The notes beneath the pieces are model-generated. The model searched no databases, was not told where the DNA came from, and saw only the letters and a list, made by a program, of their open reading frames with translations. Positions 9,647 to 18,576 of a DNA stretch of 64,000 nucleotides are shown here, in pieces. How positions within the stretch are numbered: position 1 is the first letter of the stretch; every line of letters starts with the position of its first letter. The position numbers and the translations under genes were made by a program. The stretch comes from Desulforhopalus singaporensis. GTDB lineage: Bacteria; Desulfobacterota; Desulfobulbia; Desulfobulbales; Desulfocapsaceae. The stretch spans positions 171,544-235,543 of the forward strand of contig NZ_FNJI01000003.1 of NCBI RefSeq assembly GCF_900104445.1. The letters run 5' to 3'.

Positions 9647-9931
9647 ATGACCGTAAAAATCTTCATCAAGCGCAGAGTCTCACCCGAGAACATTCTTGAA
9701 CTGACCGTTCTTCTGAAAAAACTTCGCAGTCTCACCCTGAACCAGTCCGGCTACATCTACGGGGAAACCCTCAGGAGAGTTGACATGTCCGATGAATGCA
9801 TGGTGATCAGTACGTGGAGATCCATCGACGACTGGAACAGCTGGCTCCACAACGAGGAACGCCAGGCTATTCAGAGTGAAATCGACCTGCTGCTGGGCCA
9901 GGAAACCGAATACGCCGTTTACGAAGTATAA
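9647..9931 (+). CDS. Antibiotic biosynthesis monooxygenase (ABM)-family small protein
   Basis: 94 residues with AAAGGAG 7 bases before the ATG. The pattern is that of the dimeric alpha/beta ABM fold: a first strand with MTVKIFIKRRV, a helix (ENILELTVLLKKLRSL), a strand with SGYIYGETLRRVD, and the family-typical central segment CMVISTWRSIDDWNSWLHNEERQ, where the WxSxxDWxxW block is diagnostic. Members include quinol and heme monooxygenases, but most are of unknown substrate. It is monocistronic: its own promoter precedes it and a hairpin follows 12 bases after the stop. Confidence 0.85.
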   Translation: MTVKIFIKRRVSPENILELTVLLKKLRSLTLNQSGYIYGETLRRVDMSDECMVISTWRSIDDWNSWLHNEERQAIQSEIDLLLGQETEYAVYEV

Positions 9932-9942
9932 CTTTGCCCTCC

Positions 9943-9974
9943 CCTGTACCGCATCGCATCCTGCGCGGTACAGG
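9943..9974 (+). terminator. Stable hairpin after the ABM gene (possible terminator)
   Basis: Perfect 10-base arms CCTGTACCGC (9943-9952) and GCGGTACAGG (9965-9974) with a 12-base loop. No T-run follows, so it may be a 3'-end stabiliser rather than an intrinsic terminator. Confidence 0.5.
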
Positions 9975-10127
9975 ACAACTCCCCTGCCGCATAACCTTTT
10001 CCGAGACCACCGGCTGGTCCAGTGCGACTCTTTCCGGATTTTTTTTTTGTCCCTGATTTGAAAATTATTGGGCTATTACCGCGACATTAAATCAGAAACA
10101 CTTTGTTTTGCTATTAACTTTACTGCT

Positions 10128-10156
10128 TTGATAGATAGCAAAATATCTGGTATTGT
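10128..10156 (+). promoter_or_regulatory. Candidate promoter of the oad operon
   Basis: TTGATA (10128-10133), 17 bases, TATTGT (10151-10156); the oadG ATG is 60 bases downstream. The preceding 120 bases are AT-rich. Confidence 0.55.
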
Positions 10157-10215
10157 GCCGCCTTGAGTTTTTTTCACTTATCATTAATTCAACCGTACCG
10201 AGGCAGAGACGCAAA

Positions 10216-10485
10216 ATGTTAATCGAAGGTGTTAAGCTTATGGTCGTGGGCATGTCTACCGTCATGCTCTTTCTGGTTCTGATGATTTTCTTTATCAATC
10301 TCGTGGCAAAACTCACCAGAGGAGCAGCATCACGGGAGCTTGATGCAATCAATCTGGAAAGAGCATTGGCGCTGGAAAAAAGAAATAACGCCAAAAAGAT
10401 TGTCGCTGATGACGCAGACGAGGATATTGCGGTCATTGGTGCTGCCGTGGCAGCATATGAGGCAGAACGATTTGCCCGGGCCTGA
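10216..10485 (+). CDS. oadG: Oxaloacetate decarboxylase gamma subunit
   Basis: 89 residues from the ATG at 10216. It has one N-terminal membrane helix (VKLMVVGMSTVMLFLVLMIF, residues 6-25), the FxxMxxVFxxL-like pattern of OadG, then a charged linker and a C-terminal segment IAVIGAAVAAYEAERF that is typical of OadG/MmdD subunits. OadG is the small membrane anchor that holds the soluble alpha subunit on the beta pump. It lies first in the order oadG-oadA-oadB, 70 bases ahead of oadA. An upstream in-frame start 21 codons earlier gives an unlikely extra N-terminus. Confidence 0.88.
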   Translation: MLIEGVKLMVVGMSTVMLFLVLMIFFINLVAKLTRGAASRELDAINLERALALEKRNNAKKIVADDADEDIAVIGAAVAAYEAERFARA

Positions 10486-10555
10486 ACACGAATTTAGACA
10501 AACCTGCTAAAAACAATGTGGTAGATTGAGTCAAAACAAAGCGAGGAGAAAAACG

Positions 10556-12367
10556 GTGAGCCAAAAAGTAATTCAATTCATGGACACGTCCTTCAGAGAC
10601 GGTTTTCAGTCAGTTTTCGGAGCCAGGGTCTTAACAGACGATTTTATGCCTGCGGTAAAAGCTTCGGTGGATGCCGGCATAACCAACATAGAAGCCGGCG
10701 GCGGGGCACGTTTCCAGAGCCTGTTCTTCTATTGCGGGGAGTCCGCTTTCGATATGATGGATCGCTTCCGCACGGAAGTGGGACCGGATGTGGCCCTGCA
10801 GACCCTGGCCCGCGGAATCAATGTGGTCGCTTTGAGCCAGTGCCCAAGGGATATCATCGACCTGCACGCCAAGATGTTCAAAAAGCACGGTATGACCACC
10901 ATCAGGAACTTTGACGCGCTCAACGACGTGCGCAACCTGGAATACTCCGGAGAGCGGATTGATCACCACGGCCTGAACCACCAGATCGTCGTCTCCATGA
11001 TGGAATTGCCTCCCGGATGCTCCGGCGCCCATACCCCTGAGTTTTACGCCGACCGGCTGAAGCAGATCCTCGATGCGGACATACCGTTTCACTCAATCTG
11101 CTTCAAGGATGCCTCGGGAACCTCCAACCCGAAAAAAGTATACGAGACCCTCAAGCTGGCAAGAAAGATGGTATCCGACGACACCGTCTTATGGTTCCAT
11201 ACCCACGATACAGCGAGCCTCGGCATCTCGCAGAACATGGCGGCGATCGAAGGCGGTGCCGACGGCATCGACCTGGCCAAATCTCCGGTCAGCGGCGGAA
11301 CCTGCCAACCTGACATCCTGTCGATGATGCACGCCATGAAAGGCACCGACTACACCCTTGATCTCGACTACAAGAAAGTCCTGGTGGCCATGGATGCATT
11401 CGAAGAGGCCATGTCCGACTATTTTTTCCCGCCCGAAGCCAAGATGGTCTCCCCAATGGTGACCCTGTCTCCCATGCCCGGTGGAGCGCTTACCGCCAAT
11501 ACCATGATGATGAGAGACACCGGAACGCTGCATCTTTACGGCGATGTAATCAAGGAGATGTCCGAAGTGGTTGCCAAAGGCGGTTTCGGCACATCGGTCA
11601 CGCCCGTATCCCAGTTCTATTTCCAGCAGGCCTACCTCAATGTCACCCAGGGCAAGTGGAAGAAGATAAACCCCAGCTACGGTAACATGGTACTTGGTTA
11701 CTTCGGCCACACTCCGGTTCCGGCCGACCCGGAGATCATAAAGATAGCTTCGGACCAGCTGGGAAAACCGATATTCACTGAAGATCCGCTCGATATACTC
11801 GAGCCGGGCATTCCCAAGGCCACCAAGATCCTTGAGGACAACAACCTGCCGGTAAACGATGAAAATATATTCATCATCGCCTCATGCGAGCAGAAAGGAC
11901 TCGACTTCCTCCTCGGCAACGCCAAGGTGAACGTCCGCAAGATCTCGGATGAAAAGAAAGAGGAAAAGAAAGACAAGCAGCCAAAGGGTGCCGCTTCCGC
12001 CCCCCGGTCGATCGGCCCCCGGGATTATACCATCACCGTAAACAACAAGCCGTACAACGTAACGGTTTCCGAAGCAGGCGGTATACAGGCAACTCCGGCT
12101 GCTGCTCCGGCTCCAGCCGCAGCACCGGCTCCGGCTGCACCTCCGGTGACCGAAGGAACCGACGTGGAAGCACCGACTCCTGGTAATATTGTAAAGATCC
12201 TGGTGGAACTCGGCGAGACGGTCACCGAAGACCAGCCTCTGGTGGTTATGGAAGCCATGAAAATGGAGTCCGAAGTTAAATCGCCGTGTGGTGGTAAAGT
12301 CCTTGAAATTCATATTTCTTCCGGCGATACGGTCCAGGCATCAGACCCGCTCTTTACAATCGGTTGA
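10556..12367 (+). CDS. oadA: Biotin-dependent oxaloacetate decarboxylase alpha subunit
   Basis: 603 residues from the GTG at 10556, chosen because GCGAGGAG lies 7 bases before it; a TTG ten codons upstream is also in frame. The HMGL-like carboxyltransferase domain starts VIQFMDTSFRDGFQSVFGAR (metal-binding Asp) and includes CFKDASGTSNPKK (carbamylated-Lys-type motif) and FHTHDTA. A PYC/OadA domain follows, then an Ala-Pro linker (about 518-533) and a biotinyl domain with VVMEAMKMES, biotin acceptor Lys569. It transfers the carboxyl of oxaloacetate (or a related 2-oxo acid such as methylmalonyl-CoA in sister enzymes) to biotin; the beta subunit then decarboxylates it and exports Na+. Confidence 0.94.
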   Translation: MSQKVIQFMDTSFRDGFQSVFGARVLTDDFMPAVKASVDAGITNIEAGGGARFQSLFFYCGESAFDMMDRFRTEVGPDVALQTLARGINVVALSQCPRDIIDLHAKMFKKHGMTTIRNFDALNDVRNLEYSGERIDHHGLNHQIVVSMMELPPGCSGAHTPEFYADRLKQILDADIPFHSICFKDASGTSNPKKVYETLKLARKMVSDDTVLWFHTHDTASLGISQNMAAIEGGADGIDLAKSPVSGGTCQPDILSMMHAMKGTDYTLDLDYKKVLVAMDAFEEAMSDYFFPPEAKMVSPMVTLSPMPGGALTANTMMMRDTGTLHLYGDVIKEMSEVVAKGGFGTSVTPVSQFYFQQAYLNVTQGKWKKINPSYGNMVLGYFGHTPVPADPEIIKIASDQLGKPIFTEDPLDILEPGIPKATKILEDNNLPVNDENIFIIASCEQKGLDFLLGNAKVNVRKISDEKKEEKKDKQPKGAASAPRSIGPRDYTITVNNKPYNVTVSEAGGIQATPAAAPAPAAAPAPAAPPVTEGTDVEAPTPGNIVKILVELGETVTEDQPLVVMEAMKMESEVKSPCGGKVLEIHISSGDTVQASDPLFTIG

Positions 12368-12452
12368 TACTTACTGATATGTTACGGCATCCGGGATGAA
12401 ACCAGCTCACCCGGAGCCGTTTATACATTTTGCTCTTTACCGGGATAGTATT

Positions 12453-13970
12453 ATGAAAAGCAGAATTTTAATGGTCGTTTTCCTTGGCCTGCTGTTGCCG
12501 TGGAGTTCATTTGCCGGGACCGGGGATGAATCCGTTGCGATAGTTTCGCCAGAAGATGCCAAAATCATACGATTTCTTGTCCAGCCTGGCAATTTCGTCT
12601 ATAGCGGTGACGAAATCGCCACCCTGAAGATGGAGAACGGCACAGTTATCGTACTCAGGTCGGGTGCTGCAGGAAAAGTCACCGAGATTACCGCTAAGCC
12701 TTACCAGAAAGTCCACAAAAACGAGATCCTGGGACATCTTAAGACCTCGACGGTTATCGCCGACCGACCGGTCAGCGGACAGGATAAGGCCCTGCCACCG
12801 GTCTCCGAGCTCCTTGGCTCCATTTTCAAAACCACTGGTCTTGCCGGTATCATCGACAACCAGATGAACAAGGACTGGACTGTCGGAATAGGCCGGGTAC
12901 TGATGATTATGGTAGGGTTGGTTCTTCTCTATCTGGGCATCGCCAGGCAGTTTGAACCGCTGCTGCTGGTGCCCATCGGCTACGGCGCTATTCTCGCCAA
13001 CATACCCCTTGCCGGAATTGCCGAGCCGGGCGGTATTCTTTATTACATTTACCATGTCGGCATCACCACCGGAGTCTTTCCCCTGATTATTTTCATGGGA
13101 GTCGGAGCGCTTACCGACTTCGGTCCGATGATTGCGAACCCCAAGACGATTCTTCTCGGCGGCGCGGCCCAGTTCGGTATTTTCACCACCCTTCTCGGGG
13201 CACTGTTTCTTTCTGACTTCATTCCGGGGATCAATTTTTCCCTGTCGGATGCAGCTGCAATCGGTATTATCGGCGGAGCCGACGGACCGACTGCTATTTT
13301 CCTCTCGAGCAAGCTCTCGCCGAGGCTGCTGGGGTCCATAGCCATCGCCGCATACTCTTATATGGCACTGGTTCCCCTTATTCAGCCGCCGATCATGAAA
13401 TGGCTGACCTCGGAAGAAGAGAGGAAAATCAAGATGGTGCAGCTGCGCCATGTATCGAAACTGGAAAAAATCATCCTGCCGATGCTGGTACTTGGAATCT
13501 GCGCCGTCCTGCTTCCTTCCGCAGCACCGCTGATCGGAATGTTCATGCTCGGCAACCTGGCCAAGGAGTGCGGGGTTGTCAACAGGCTTTCGGACACCAT
13601 CAAGAGTTCTTTGATGTACACCGTCACTGTTTTCCTCGGCCTCGGTGTCGGTTCCAAGCTTTCGGCGGATAAGTTCCTCAACGTCGAAACCCTGGGGATC
13701 CTGGCACTGGGCATTATCGCTTTCGGTATAGGAACAGCCTCGGGCGTTCTGCTTGCAAAACTGATGAACAAGATGAGCAAGAACCCCGTCAACCCGCTGA
13801 TCGGCGCCGCAGGGGTATCCGCCGTCCCCATGGCCGCACGGGTGGTCAACAAGGTCGGCCTTGAGGCGAATCCGCAAAATCATCTTATCATGCACGCCAT
13901 GGGGGCCAACGTCTCAGGCGTTATCGGCTCGGCCGTTGCCGCGGGTGTACTGCTCGCCCTGCTCTACTGA
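12453..13970 (+). CDS. oadB: Na+-translocating decarboxylase beta subunit with exported biotinyl-like N-terminal domain
   Basis: 505 residues from the ATG at 12453; a start 19 codons earlier is possible. The C-terminal 370 residues are a normal multi-helix Oad[20 protein letters not shown], the ion-site segment [13 protein letters not shown] and [18 protein letters not shown]. Unusually, the first 21 residues look like a signal peptide ([17 protein letters not shown]), and residues 25-97 are a biotinyl/lipoyl-like domain whose motif reads IATLKMENG, with Lys59 at the biotin position. Typical OadB lacks this part. It follows oadA by 85 bases and ends the operon. Beta couples carboxybiotin decarboxylation to Na+ export. 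Confidence 0.9.
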   Translation: MKSRILMVVFLGLLLPWSSFAGTGDESVAIVSPEDAKIIRFLVQPGNFVYSGDEIATLKMENGTVIVLRSGAAGKVTEITAKPYQKVHKNEILGHLKTSTVIADRPVSGQDKALPPVSELLGSIFKTTGLAGIIDNQMNKDWTVGIGRVLMIMVGLVLLYLGIARQFEPLLLVPIGYGAILANIPLAGIAEPGGILYYIYHVGITTGVFPLIIFMGVGALTDFGPMIANPKTILLGGAAQFGIFTTLLGALFLSDFIPGINFSLSDAAAIGIIGGADGPTAIFLSSKLSPRLLGSIAIAAYSYMALVPLIQPPIMKWLTSEEERKIKMVQLRHVSKLEKIILPMLVLGICAVLLPSAAPLIGMFMLGNLAKECGVVNRLSDTIKSSLMYTVTVFLGLGVGSKLSADKFLNVETLGILALGIIAFGIGTASGVLLAKLMNKMSKNPVNPLIGAAGVSAVPMAARVVNKVGLEANPQNHLIMHAMGANVSGVIGSAVAAGVLLALLY

Positions 13971-13998
13971 TTGACGGCGACCGGCAGCCATCAATAGA

Positions 13999-14031
13999 AA
14001 AAGGGGATGAACGAGCTGTTCATCCCCTTTT
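13999..14031 (+). terminator. Rho-independent terminator of the oad operon
   Basis: Arms AAAAGGGGATGAAC (13999-14012) and GTTCATCCCCTTTT (14018-14031) pair perfectly around a 5-base loop and run into further T residues. It lies 28 bases after the oadB stop, and could also serve the convergent fabI. Confidence 0.9.
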
Positions 14032-14105
14032 TTACACCATCTGGGGGTCAACCCGGCAATCCGTCTCCTTTTGGTGCCGTGCCCCCAAAACCTGCCCAGG
14101 GCTGG

Positions 14106-14915
14106 TCATCCCACCGTTTTACTGACAATGGTCTTGTCGAAATAGTTGACGCCCATCCCCGCATCGACCACCAGGGTCTGGCAGTTTATCCCCGACGATC
14201 TCTCCGAGAGAAGAAAAACGGCCGCATCGGCAGCCTCCTGGGTGGTCAAAGCCCGCTTTCTAAGAGTCGCCTGCTCCGCATAGAGGTAACTGTCGACATA
14301 GCCCGGGATGCCAGCCGAAGCCGAAGTCTTCAACAACCCCGGAGCGACCGCGTTAAATCTTACCCGGGAAAAATCGGAAAACGATTTTGCAAGAAAACAG
14401 ACCGACGAATCAAGAGCCGCCTTGATTGGCGCCATATAACCGTAGTTTTCCGCCGCCATCCTGGTGGTCGATATCGAAATCGTCACCATCGACGCGTCGG
14501 GGTCGAGAAGCTCCTTGAAATGGTTGGCGATGGAGATAAAAGAGAAACAGCTGATATTTACCGCCTGGAGAAAATCCGTTTTCACCGTTTCATGAAAAGG
14601 CTTGGCGCCCTCGGAATAGTTGGCAAAAGCGATCGAATGCACTATCCCGTGTATCTTTTTTGCCGGATCCCCAAGCTTTTCTGCTATCTCCTGCCTGACC
14701 CTGACAATATTCTCCTCCTCCTCGACGTCGCAGACGAATATCTTCGACGCAGGAAACAGTTTGCGCGCGTTCTTGGCCCGTTCCTCGGTGCGGACCACGT
14801 GAATCACTTCGGCCCCGGCTTCCACAAGGGTCCGCCCTATGGCACAGGCAACGGATTTCTTGTTGGCAAGGCCGAAAATGACAAATCGTTTATCTTCAAT
14901 CCTGAGAAAGCTCAT
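14106..14915 (-). CDS. fabI: Enoyl-[acyl-carrier-protein] reductase, FabI type
   Basis: 269 residues. Rossmann SDR with the FabI-specific nucleotide-binding [16 protein letters not shown] (15-30), HSIAFA (93-98), and the Tyr-x6-Lys pair YGYMAPIK with Tyr148 and Lys155; the C-terminal part has [20 protein letters not shown] and a [16 protein letters not shown] cofactor loop. It reduces trans-2-enoyl-ACP with NADH in the last step of each fatty-acid elongation cycle. It is transcribed in the same direction as menA, 90 bases away, and convergently with oadB. Confidence 0.93.
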   Translation of the reverse strand: MSFLRIEDKRFVIFGLANKKSVACAIGRTLVEAGAEVIHVVRTEERAKNARKLFPASKIFVCDVEEEENIVRVRQEIAEKLGDPAKKIHGIVHSIAFANYSEGAKPFHETVKTDFLQAVNISCFSFISIANHFKELLDPDASMVTISISTTRMAAENYGYMAPIKAALDSSVCFLAKSFSDFSRVRFNAVAPGLLKTSASAGIPGYVDSYLYAEQATLRKRALTTQEAADAAVFLLSERSSGINCQTLVVDAGMGVNYFDKTIVSKTVG

Positions 14916-15005
14916 AATCTCTTGTTAATGTGTTTGTTCAAAATTATAACAGTTGTCGGGTGACCATTTATCAGGCGCGCTGCCTGTCGGGAACAGCAAC
15001 TATCG

Positions 15006-15902
15006 TCAGCAGACCAGCCCAAGCGAAAACAGTACACTGAAGACCAGGGAAAGACGCGCCGTTGCCGCCAGCAGTTCGTTGAGCCTGCTGCCGCTGTAAT
15101 GTCCCACCTTGCGACACAGCGAAAGGGCCACAGGAAAAGTCACCAGCGGCAGCAATATCGCTATGGTTACATCCTTTCCCGGCAGCATGGCAAGGGGGAC
15201 CATATATGCCGCACCGACCAGCAGCCTGAAACCGATAATGGTCCTGCTGCGTCCGAGAATAACCGCCAGACTGTTTTTCCCCGCCTTCTTGTCCGTATCT
15301 ATGTCCCTGAGGTTGTTAACCACCATGATCGCCGTAATCAGCAATCCCGGAACCAGCGCGGCGCCAAAGAGTTGCGGCGTGACCCGGCCCGCCTGGATAT
15401 AATACGTGGCGCCAACCGCCACCAGGCCAAAAAAAACAAAAACAAACAGCTCCCCCATCCCATGGGAGGCAAGAGGATAGGGACCGCCGCTGTATGCCAG
15501 CGCAGCCGCCACCGATAACACTCCCAACAGCAGCAAGGGCAACCCGCCAACCAGCGACAGGTAACAAAATACCAGCACAGCTGCGGCGAAAACAACGTAC
15601 ATCGCTCTTTTTACGTCCTGCGCCGGGATCAGACCGCTCTGGGTTACCCGTACCGGTCCGGCCTTTCGCTCGGCATCGATATTGTTTTTTCCGTCGAAAT
15701 AGTCATTGGCCAGGTTCACCCCGACCTGCATGAGCACAGCGCACAGCAGGCACATAAGTGCAGGCAGCGGCGCGAACAGGCCGTCATCATAGGCCACGGC
15801 GCTGCCGACCACCACGGGGCTCAGTGCGGCGGGGAGCGTTTTCGGCCGGGCAGCCAGCAGCCAGAGCTGAATCTTTGTATATCTTGTTGACGTCATAACC
15901 AT
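15006..15902 (-). CDS. menA: 1,4-dihydroxy-2-naphthoate polyprenyltransferase (MenA-like UbiA family)
   Basis: 298 residues and about eight membrane helices. The N-terminal ARPKTLPAALSPVVVGSAVA is typical of MenA. The two prenyl-diphosphate/Mg2+ motifs are intact: NLANDYFDGKNNID (about 63-76) and NNLRDIDTDKKAGKNSLAV (about 195-213). It attaches the polyprenyl tail to dihydroxynaphthoate in menaquinone synthesis at the inner membrane. It lies only 26 bases after an ABC-transporter permease gene and probably in that operon, which is unusual; no other men or mqn gene is in the window. Other UbiA-family specificities cannot be excluded, but the N-terminal pattern favours MenA. Confidence 0.85.
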   Translation of the reverse strand: MVMTSTRYTKIQLWLLAARPKTLPAALSPVVVGSAVAYDDGLFAPLPALMCLLCAVLMQVGVNLANDYFDGKNNIDAERKAGPVRVTQSGLIPAQDVKRAMYVVFAAAVLVFCYLSLVGGLPLLLLGVLSVAAALAYSGGPYPLASHGMGELFVFVFFGLVAVGATYYIQAGRVTPQLFGAALVPGLLITAIMVVNNLRDIDTDKKAGKNSLAVILGRSRTIIGFRLLVGAAYMVPLAMLPGKDVTIAILLPLVTFPVALSLCRKVGHYSGSRLNELLAATARLSLVFSVLFSLGLVC

Positions 15903-15928
15903 ACGATAATATATAAGAAACCGCCCTG

Positions 15929-16681
15929 TTATTCTATAAAAAGATGTTTACCGACCTTCAGCTCGATCGAATATATAGAAAAATAGAGCAGCACCCCGAG
16001 AAGCCCCATCCCCATGATCCCGGTATACATCTCCGGATAGAGCAGCACCTGATACGTTTCAATCACGATGTAATACCCCAGCCCGTAACTGGTAAGAGAC
16101 TGTTCCGCGATAAAAAGGACGGCTACCGCCGTTCCAACCGACACCCGCAGTGCCGTCAATACGGCGGGAAGGGAAGCTGGCAGGTAAACATATTTAAAGA
16201 GTGCCCGGCGGCCTGCACCCAGGGATTTCACCGACAGGATCAGCTCCTGGCGAAGACCTGCCGCCTCGTCCCTTACCACCACCAGGATCTGAAAGAAAAT
16301 GATAATGGCGATCAACGTTATTTTCGACAGGTCAGTTATCCCCATCAGCACGTAGATAACCGGGAGAAAAATTATTTTCGGGATAGGGTAGATAATCGCT
16401 ATAAGCGGGCTGATCACCCGGTCGAGTCTGGGCAACTGCCCGAGGGCAAGCCCCAGTGGCGCGGCAAAAACGGTCGCCACCAGCACCGCCGCCAGAACGC
16501 GAGCTGTAGAGGCGAGAAAATGCAGGCCGAGCTCACCCGTCATGTTCACCACAAAAAGCGGGACGACCTGGACCGGAGAAGGCAGAATCGGCCTGTTCAC
16601 CGCCAGCGACAGCAGCTGCCACAAACAGAAAATCATGACACATCCCCCCAGGGTCGACAACAGCGTCGTCTTTTTCTTCAT
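15929..16681 (-). CDS. ABC transporter permease (SsuC/TauC/NMT1-type importer)
   Basis: 250 residues, about six membrane helices. The EAA loop that docks with the ATPase is visible in EAAGLRQELILSVKSLGAGRRALFK. Fold and length match permeases for sulfonates, taurine, nitrate or thiamine precursors. It overlaps the ATPase gene by 4 bases and is followed after 26 bases by menA. The substrate cannot be told from this subunit. Confidence 0.9.
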   Translation of the reverse strand: MKKKTTLLSTLGGCVMIFCLWQLLSLAVNRPILPSPVQVVPLFVVNMTGELGLHFLASTARVLAAVLVATVFAAPLGLALGQLPRLDRVISPLIAIIYPIPKIIFLPVIYVLMGITDLSKITLIAIIIFFQILVVVRDEAAGLRQELILSVKSLGAGRRALFKYVYLPASLPAVLTALRVSVGTAVAVLFIAEQSLTSYGLGYYIVIETYQVLLYPEMYTGIMGMGLLGVLLYFSIYSIELKVGKHLFIE

Positions 16682-17475
16682 CGCCCCCCCTCTCTTTCAC
16701 CCGCCCCCGCAATAAGCCTGCGCAGCTCGCTGCATCGATTGACAAACTCCGGGTCGCTTTTCCGGTCGATTTCGCCCAGCAGGTGGTTATCTACGATCAG
16801 CGGCCTGACATTGCACCCTTGCTGCAGCACCAGAATCTTCTCCCCCAGGACCACCGCTTCCTCGATATCGTGGGTCACGGTCAAGGAAGTGAGCCCTTCC
16901 TCACGGTGAAACCCGTTCATCACTTTCTGCAGTTCTTCCCTGATAGGAGCGTCAAGCGCGCTGAACGGCTCATCCATAAGCAGCATGTCCGGCTCCATGA
17001 CCAGGGTGCGGGCGATCGCCGCTCTCTGGCGCTGTCCCCGTGAAAGCTGGGCCGGATACATCTCCTGCAAATTGCTGATATTGAGCCGGTCGAGCCAGTA
17101 GGCGACCCGCTCCCGGTCCCGTTTCTGGTCCAACTCGATATCCGCCGGACTGTGTTTGCCGTCCGGACCGTAAAAATGCCTTATTTCAAGGCCCAGCCGA
17201 ACATTGTCGAAAATCGTTGCCCAGGGCAGAAGCCCATGGTCCTGCAGCACCAGTCCGGTCCTGGGCCGCGGCCGGTGAATTTTTTGGCCGCCCACCGAGA
17301 TCATTCCGCCCGCGGGAGTGTTGAGACCGGCAATCAGAAACAGCAGGGTGGTTTTGCCGCAGCCGGAAGGGCCGATAATCGTCCACGCCTCTCCCTTTTT
17401 CATGGAGACTGAAAAATCATCAAAAATATCCCCCCGCTCGCCATAGCCGAAGCGAAGGTTCGTCACCTTGATCAT
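16678..17475 (-). CDS. ABC transporter ATP-binding protein (SsuB/TauB-type)
   Basis: 265 residues. Walker A GPSGCGKTT (35-43), Q-loop LVLQDHGLLPW, signature LSRGQRQRAAIART, Walker B MLLMDEPFSALD and H-loop VTHDIEEAV are all in place. Energises the adjacent permease. It starts 18 bases after the stop of the binding-protein gene and overlaps the permease start by 4 bases, so the three subunits form one translationally tight unit. Confidence 0.93.
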   Translation of the reverse strand: MIKVTNLRFGYGERGDIFDDFSVSMKKGEAWTIIGPSGCGKTTLLFLIAGLNTPAGGMISVGGQKIHRPRPRTGLVLQDHGLLPWATIFDNVRLGLEIRHFYGPDGKHSPADIELDQKRDRERVAYWLDRLNISNLQEMYPAQLSRGQRQRAAIARTLVMEPDMLLMDEPFSALDAPIREELQKVMNGFHREEGLTSLTVTHDIEEAVVLGEKILVLQQGCNVRPLIVDNHLLGEIDRKSDPEFVNRCSELRRLIAGAGEREGGR

Positions 17476-17493
17476 CGCAAAACTTCCGGTTGG

Positions 17494-18447
17494 TTAGTCA
17501 GCCACAAAATCCGCGGTGACGGAACTCTCATAGGCAAGGGGTCGCTCAAGCAGTCCCTTGGAGACCATCCAGTCCATCACGTCCTGCCACTGTTTTCTGC
17601 TGGGCAGCGCCCTGCGGACCATCGGCGGTACCGAAAACTGGTCACGGATATTCCGGGGTACCCGGATTTTGCCAAGCATCAGCTGCCGATACGCTTCGGG
17701 GTTGGCGTTTAGCTCGGCGGCAGCCATGTCCCACGCGGTCATAAACGCCTTCACAGCCTCTTTTTTCCCGGTAAGTGATTCGTTGGAAAAGGTTATGACA
17801 CTGGCGCTCACATCTTTGAGCGCCAGATCGTTCACCACTTCGATCGCCCCCGCCTTGAGCGCGGCGGCCCCCAGCGGATCTGGCAGCGTCGCCGCCTTTA
17901 TCTGCCCCGAGAGCAGCAGCTGCAGACGTTCCGGCAAAACCGGAACCGACTGGAAACTGATCGCATCAGGCTCCACCCCGGAAGCGGTGAGCAACCGGGC
18001 CGAAATGTATTCGATAACCGTGTTTTTCGAAATGCCTATGGCTACTCCGGCTAGTTTTTCCGGGGAGTCGATACCACTTCCCGGAGCGGAAACTATCCGG
18101 AAAAGAGGCGAGTTGCCCAGCGGCGCACGGGCCACCGACACCACCTTGACCACATTTTTATTGCGGTTGAAGTTGGCCGCTCCGGACAGTTCGTTGATCA
18201 TGCCGTCAATTCGTCCGGCCTGCAGCAGCTGGTCTCTTTCCAGGGCACTGCCCACCGGCAGCGACTCGACCACCAGGCCGAGGTCCTTGAAAAAACCTTT
18301 TTCCTCGGCGACATAGATCGGCAGCACATCGGGGATCGGTAAAAGCGCCATCCGCAGTCTGCCCAGCTGCTCTGTCGCCGCCACGCCGCCGGCGGTCGTC
18401 AACAGCCAGACCGACATCATGATTACAATAAAAGATTTTTTTTGCAT
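17494..18447 (-). CDS. ABC transporter substrate-binding protein, NMT1/SsuA-like
   Basis: 317 residues. A signal peptide (about 1-24, ending VAA) is followed by a periplasmic-binding fold of the NMT1/THI5-SsuA group: LLPIPDVLPIYVAEEKGFFKDLGLVVE at the start of the mature domain, and IDSPEKLAGVAIGISKNTVIEY. Members bind taurine, alkanesulfonates, nitrate, riboflavin or thiamine precursors; the residues visible here do not decide among them. First gene of the operon that ends with menA, and divergent from the hydantoinase-like gene. A menaquinone-related ligand is only a guess from position. Confidence 0.88.
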   Translation of the reverse strand: MQKKSFIVIMMSVWLLTTAGGVAATEQLGRLRMALLPIPDVLPIYVAEEKGFFKDLGLVVESLPVGSALERDQLLQAGRIDGMINELSGAANFNRNKNVVKVVSVARAPLGNSPLFRIVSAPGSGIDSPEKLAGVAIGISKNTVIEYISARLLTASGVEPDAISFQSVPVLPERLQLLLSGQIKAATLPDPLGAAALKAGAIEVVNDLALKDVSASVITFSNESLTGKKEAVKAFMTAWDMAAAELNANPEAYRQLMLGKIRVPRNIRDQFSVPPMVRRALPSRKQWQDVMDWMVSKGLLERPLAYESSVTADFVAD

Positions 18448-18534
18448 AACCGAATCGACTCTTGATATTGGCTTATCTTAACGAATCAGGTAAACAGATA
18501 TATTCGTCATAAATCTGAACAATAACGCTTACTC

Positions 18535-18549
18535 CCCATTTGTAATGGG
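18535..18549. repeat. Small inverted repeat in a divergent promoter region
   Basis: CCCATT (18535-18540) and AATGGG (18544-18549) with a 3-base centre, between the ABC binding-protein gene (minus) and the hydantoinase-like gene (plus). It is 27 bases before the plus-strand start. It could be an operator or a short leader hairpin. Confidence 0.3.
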
Positions 18550-18576
18550 AAACCGATCCATCTTGCAACCGAAAAC

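Noticed and set aside
12507..13895. Long open frame antisense to oadB
   Set aside because: The plus-strand product has all OadB motifs; the antisense translation is hydrophilic with no family resemblance.
14007..14963. Open frame antisense to fabI
   Set aside because: Covers the oad terminator and runs opposite to an intact FabI.
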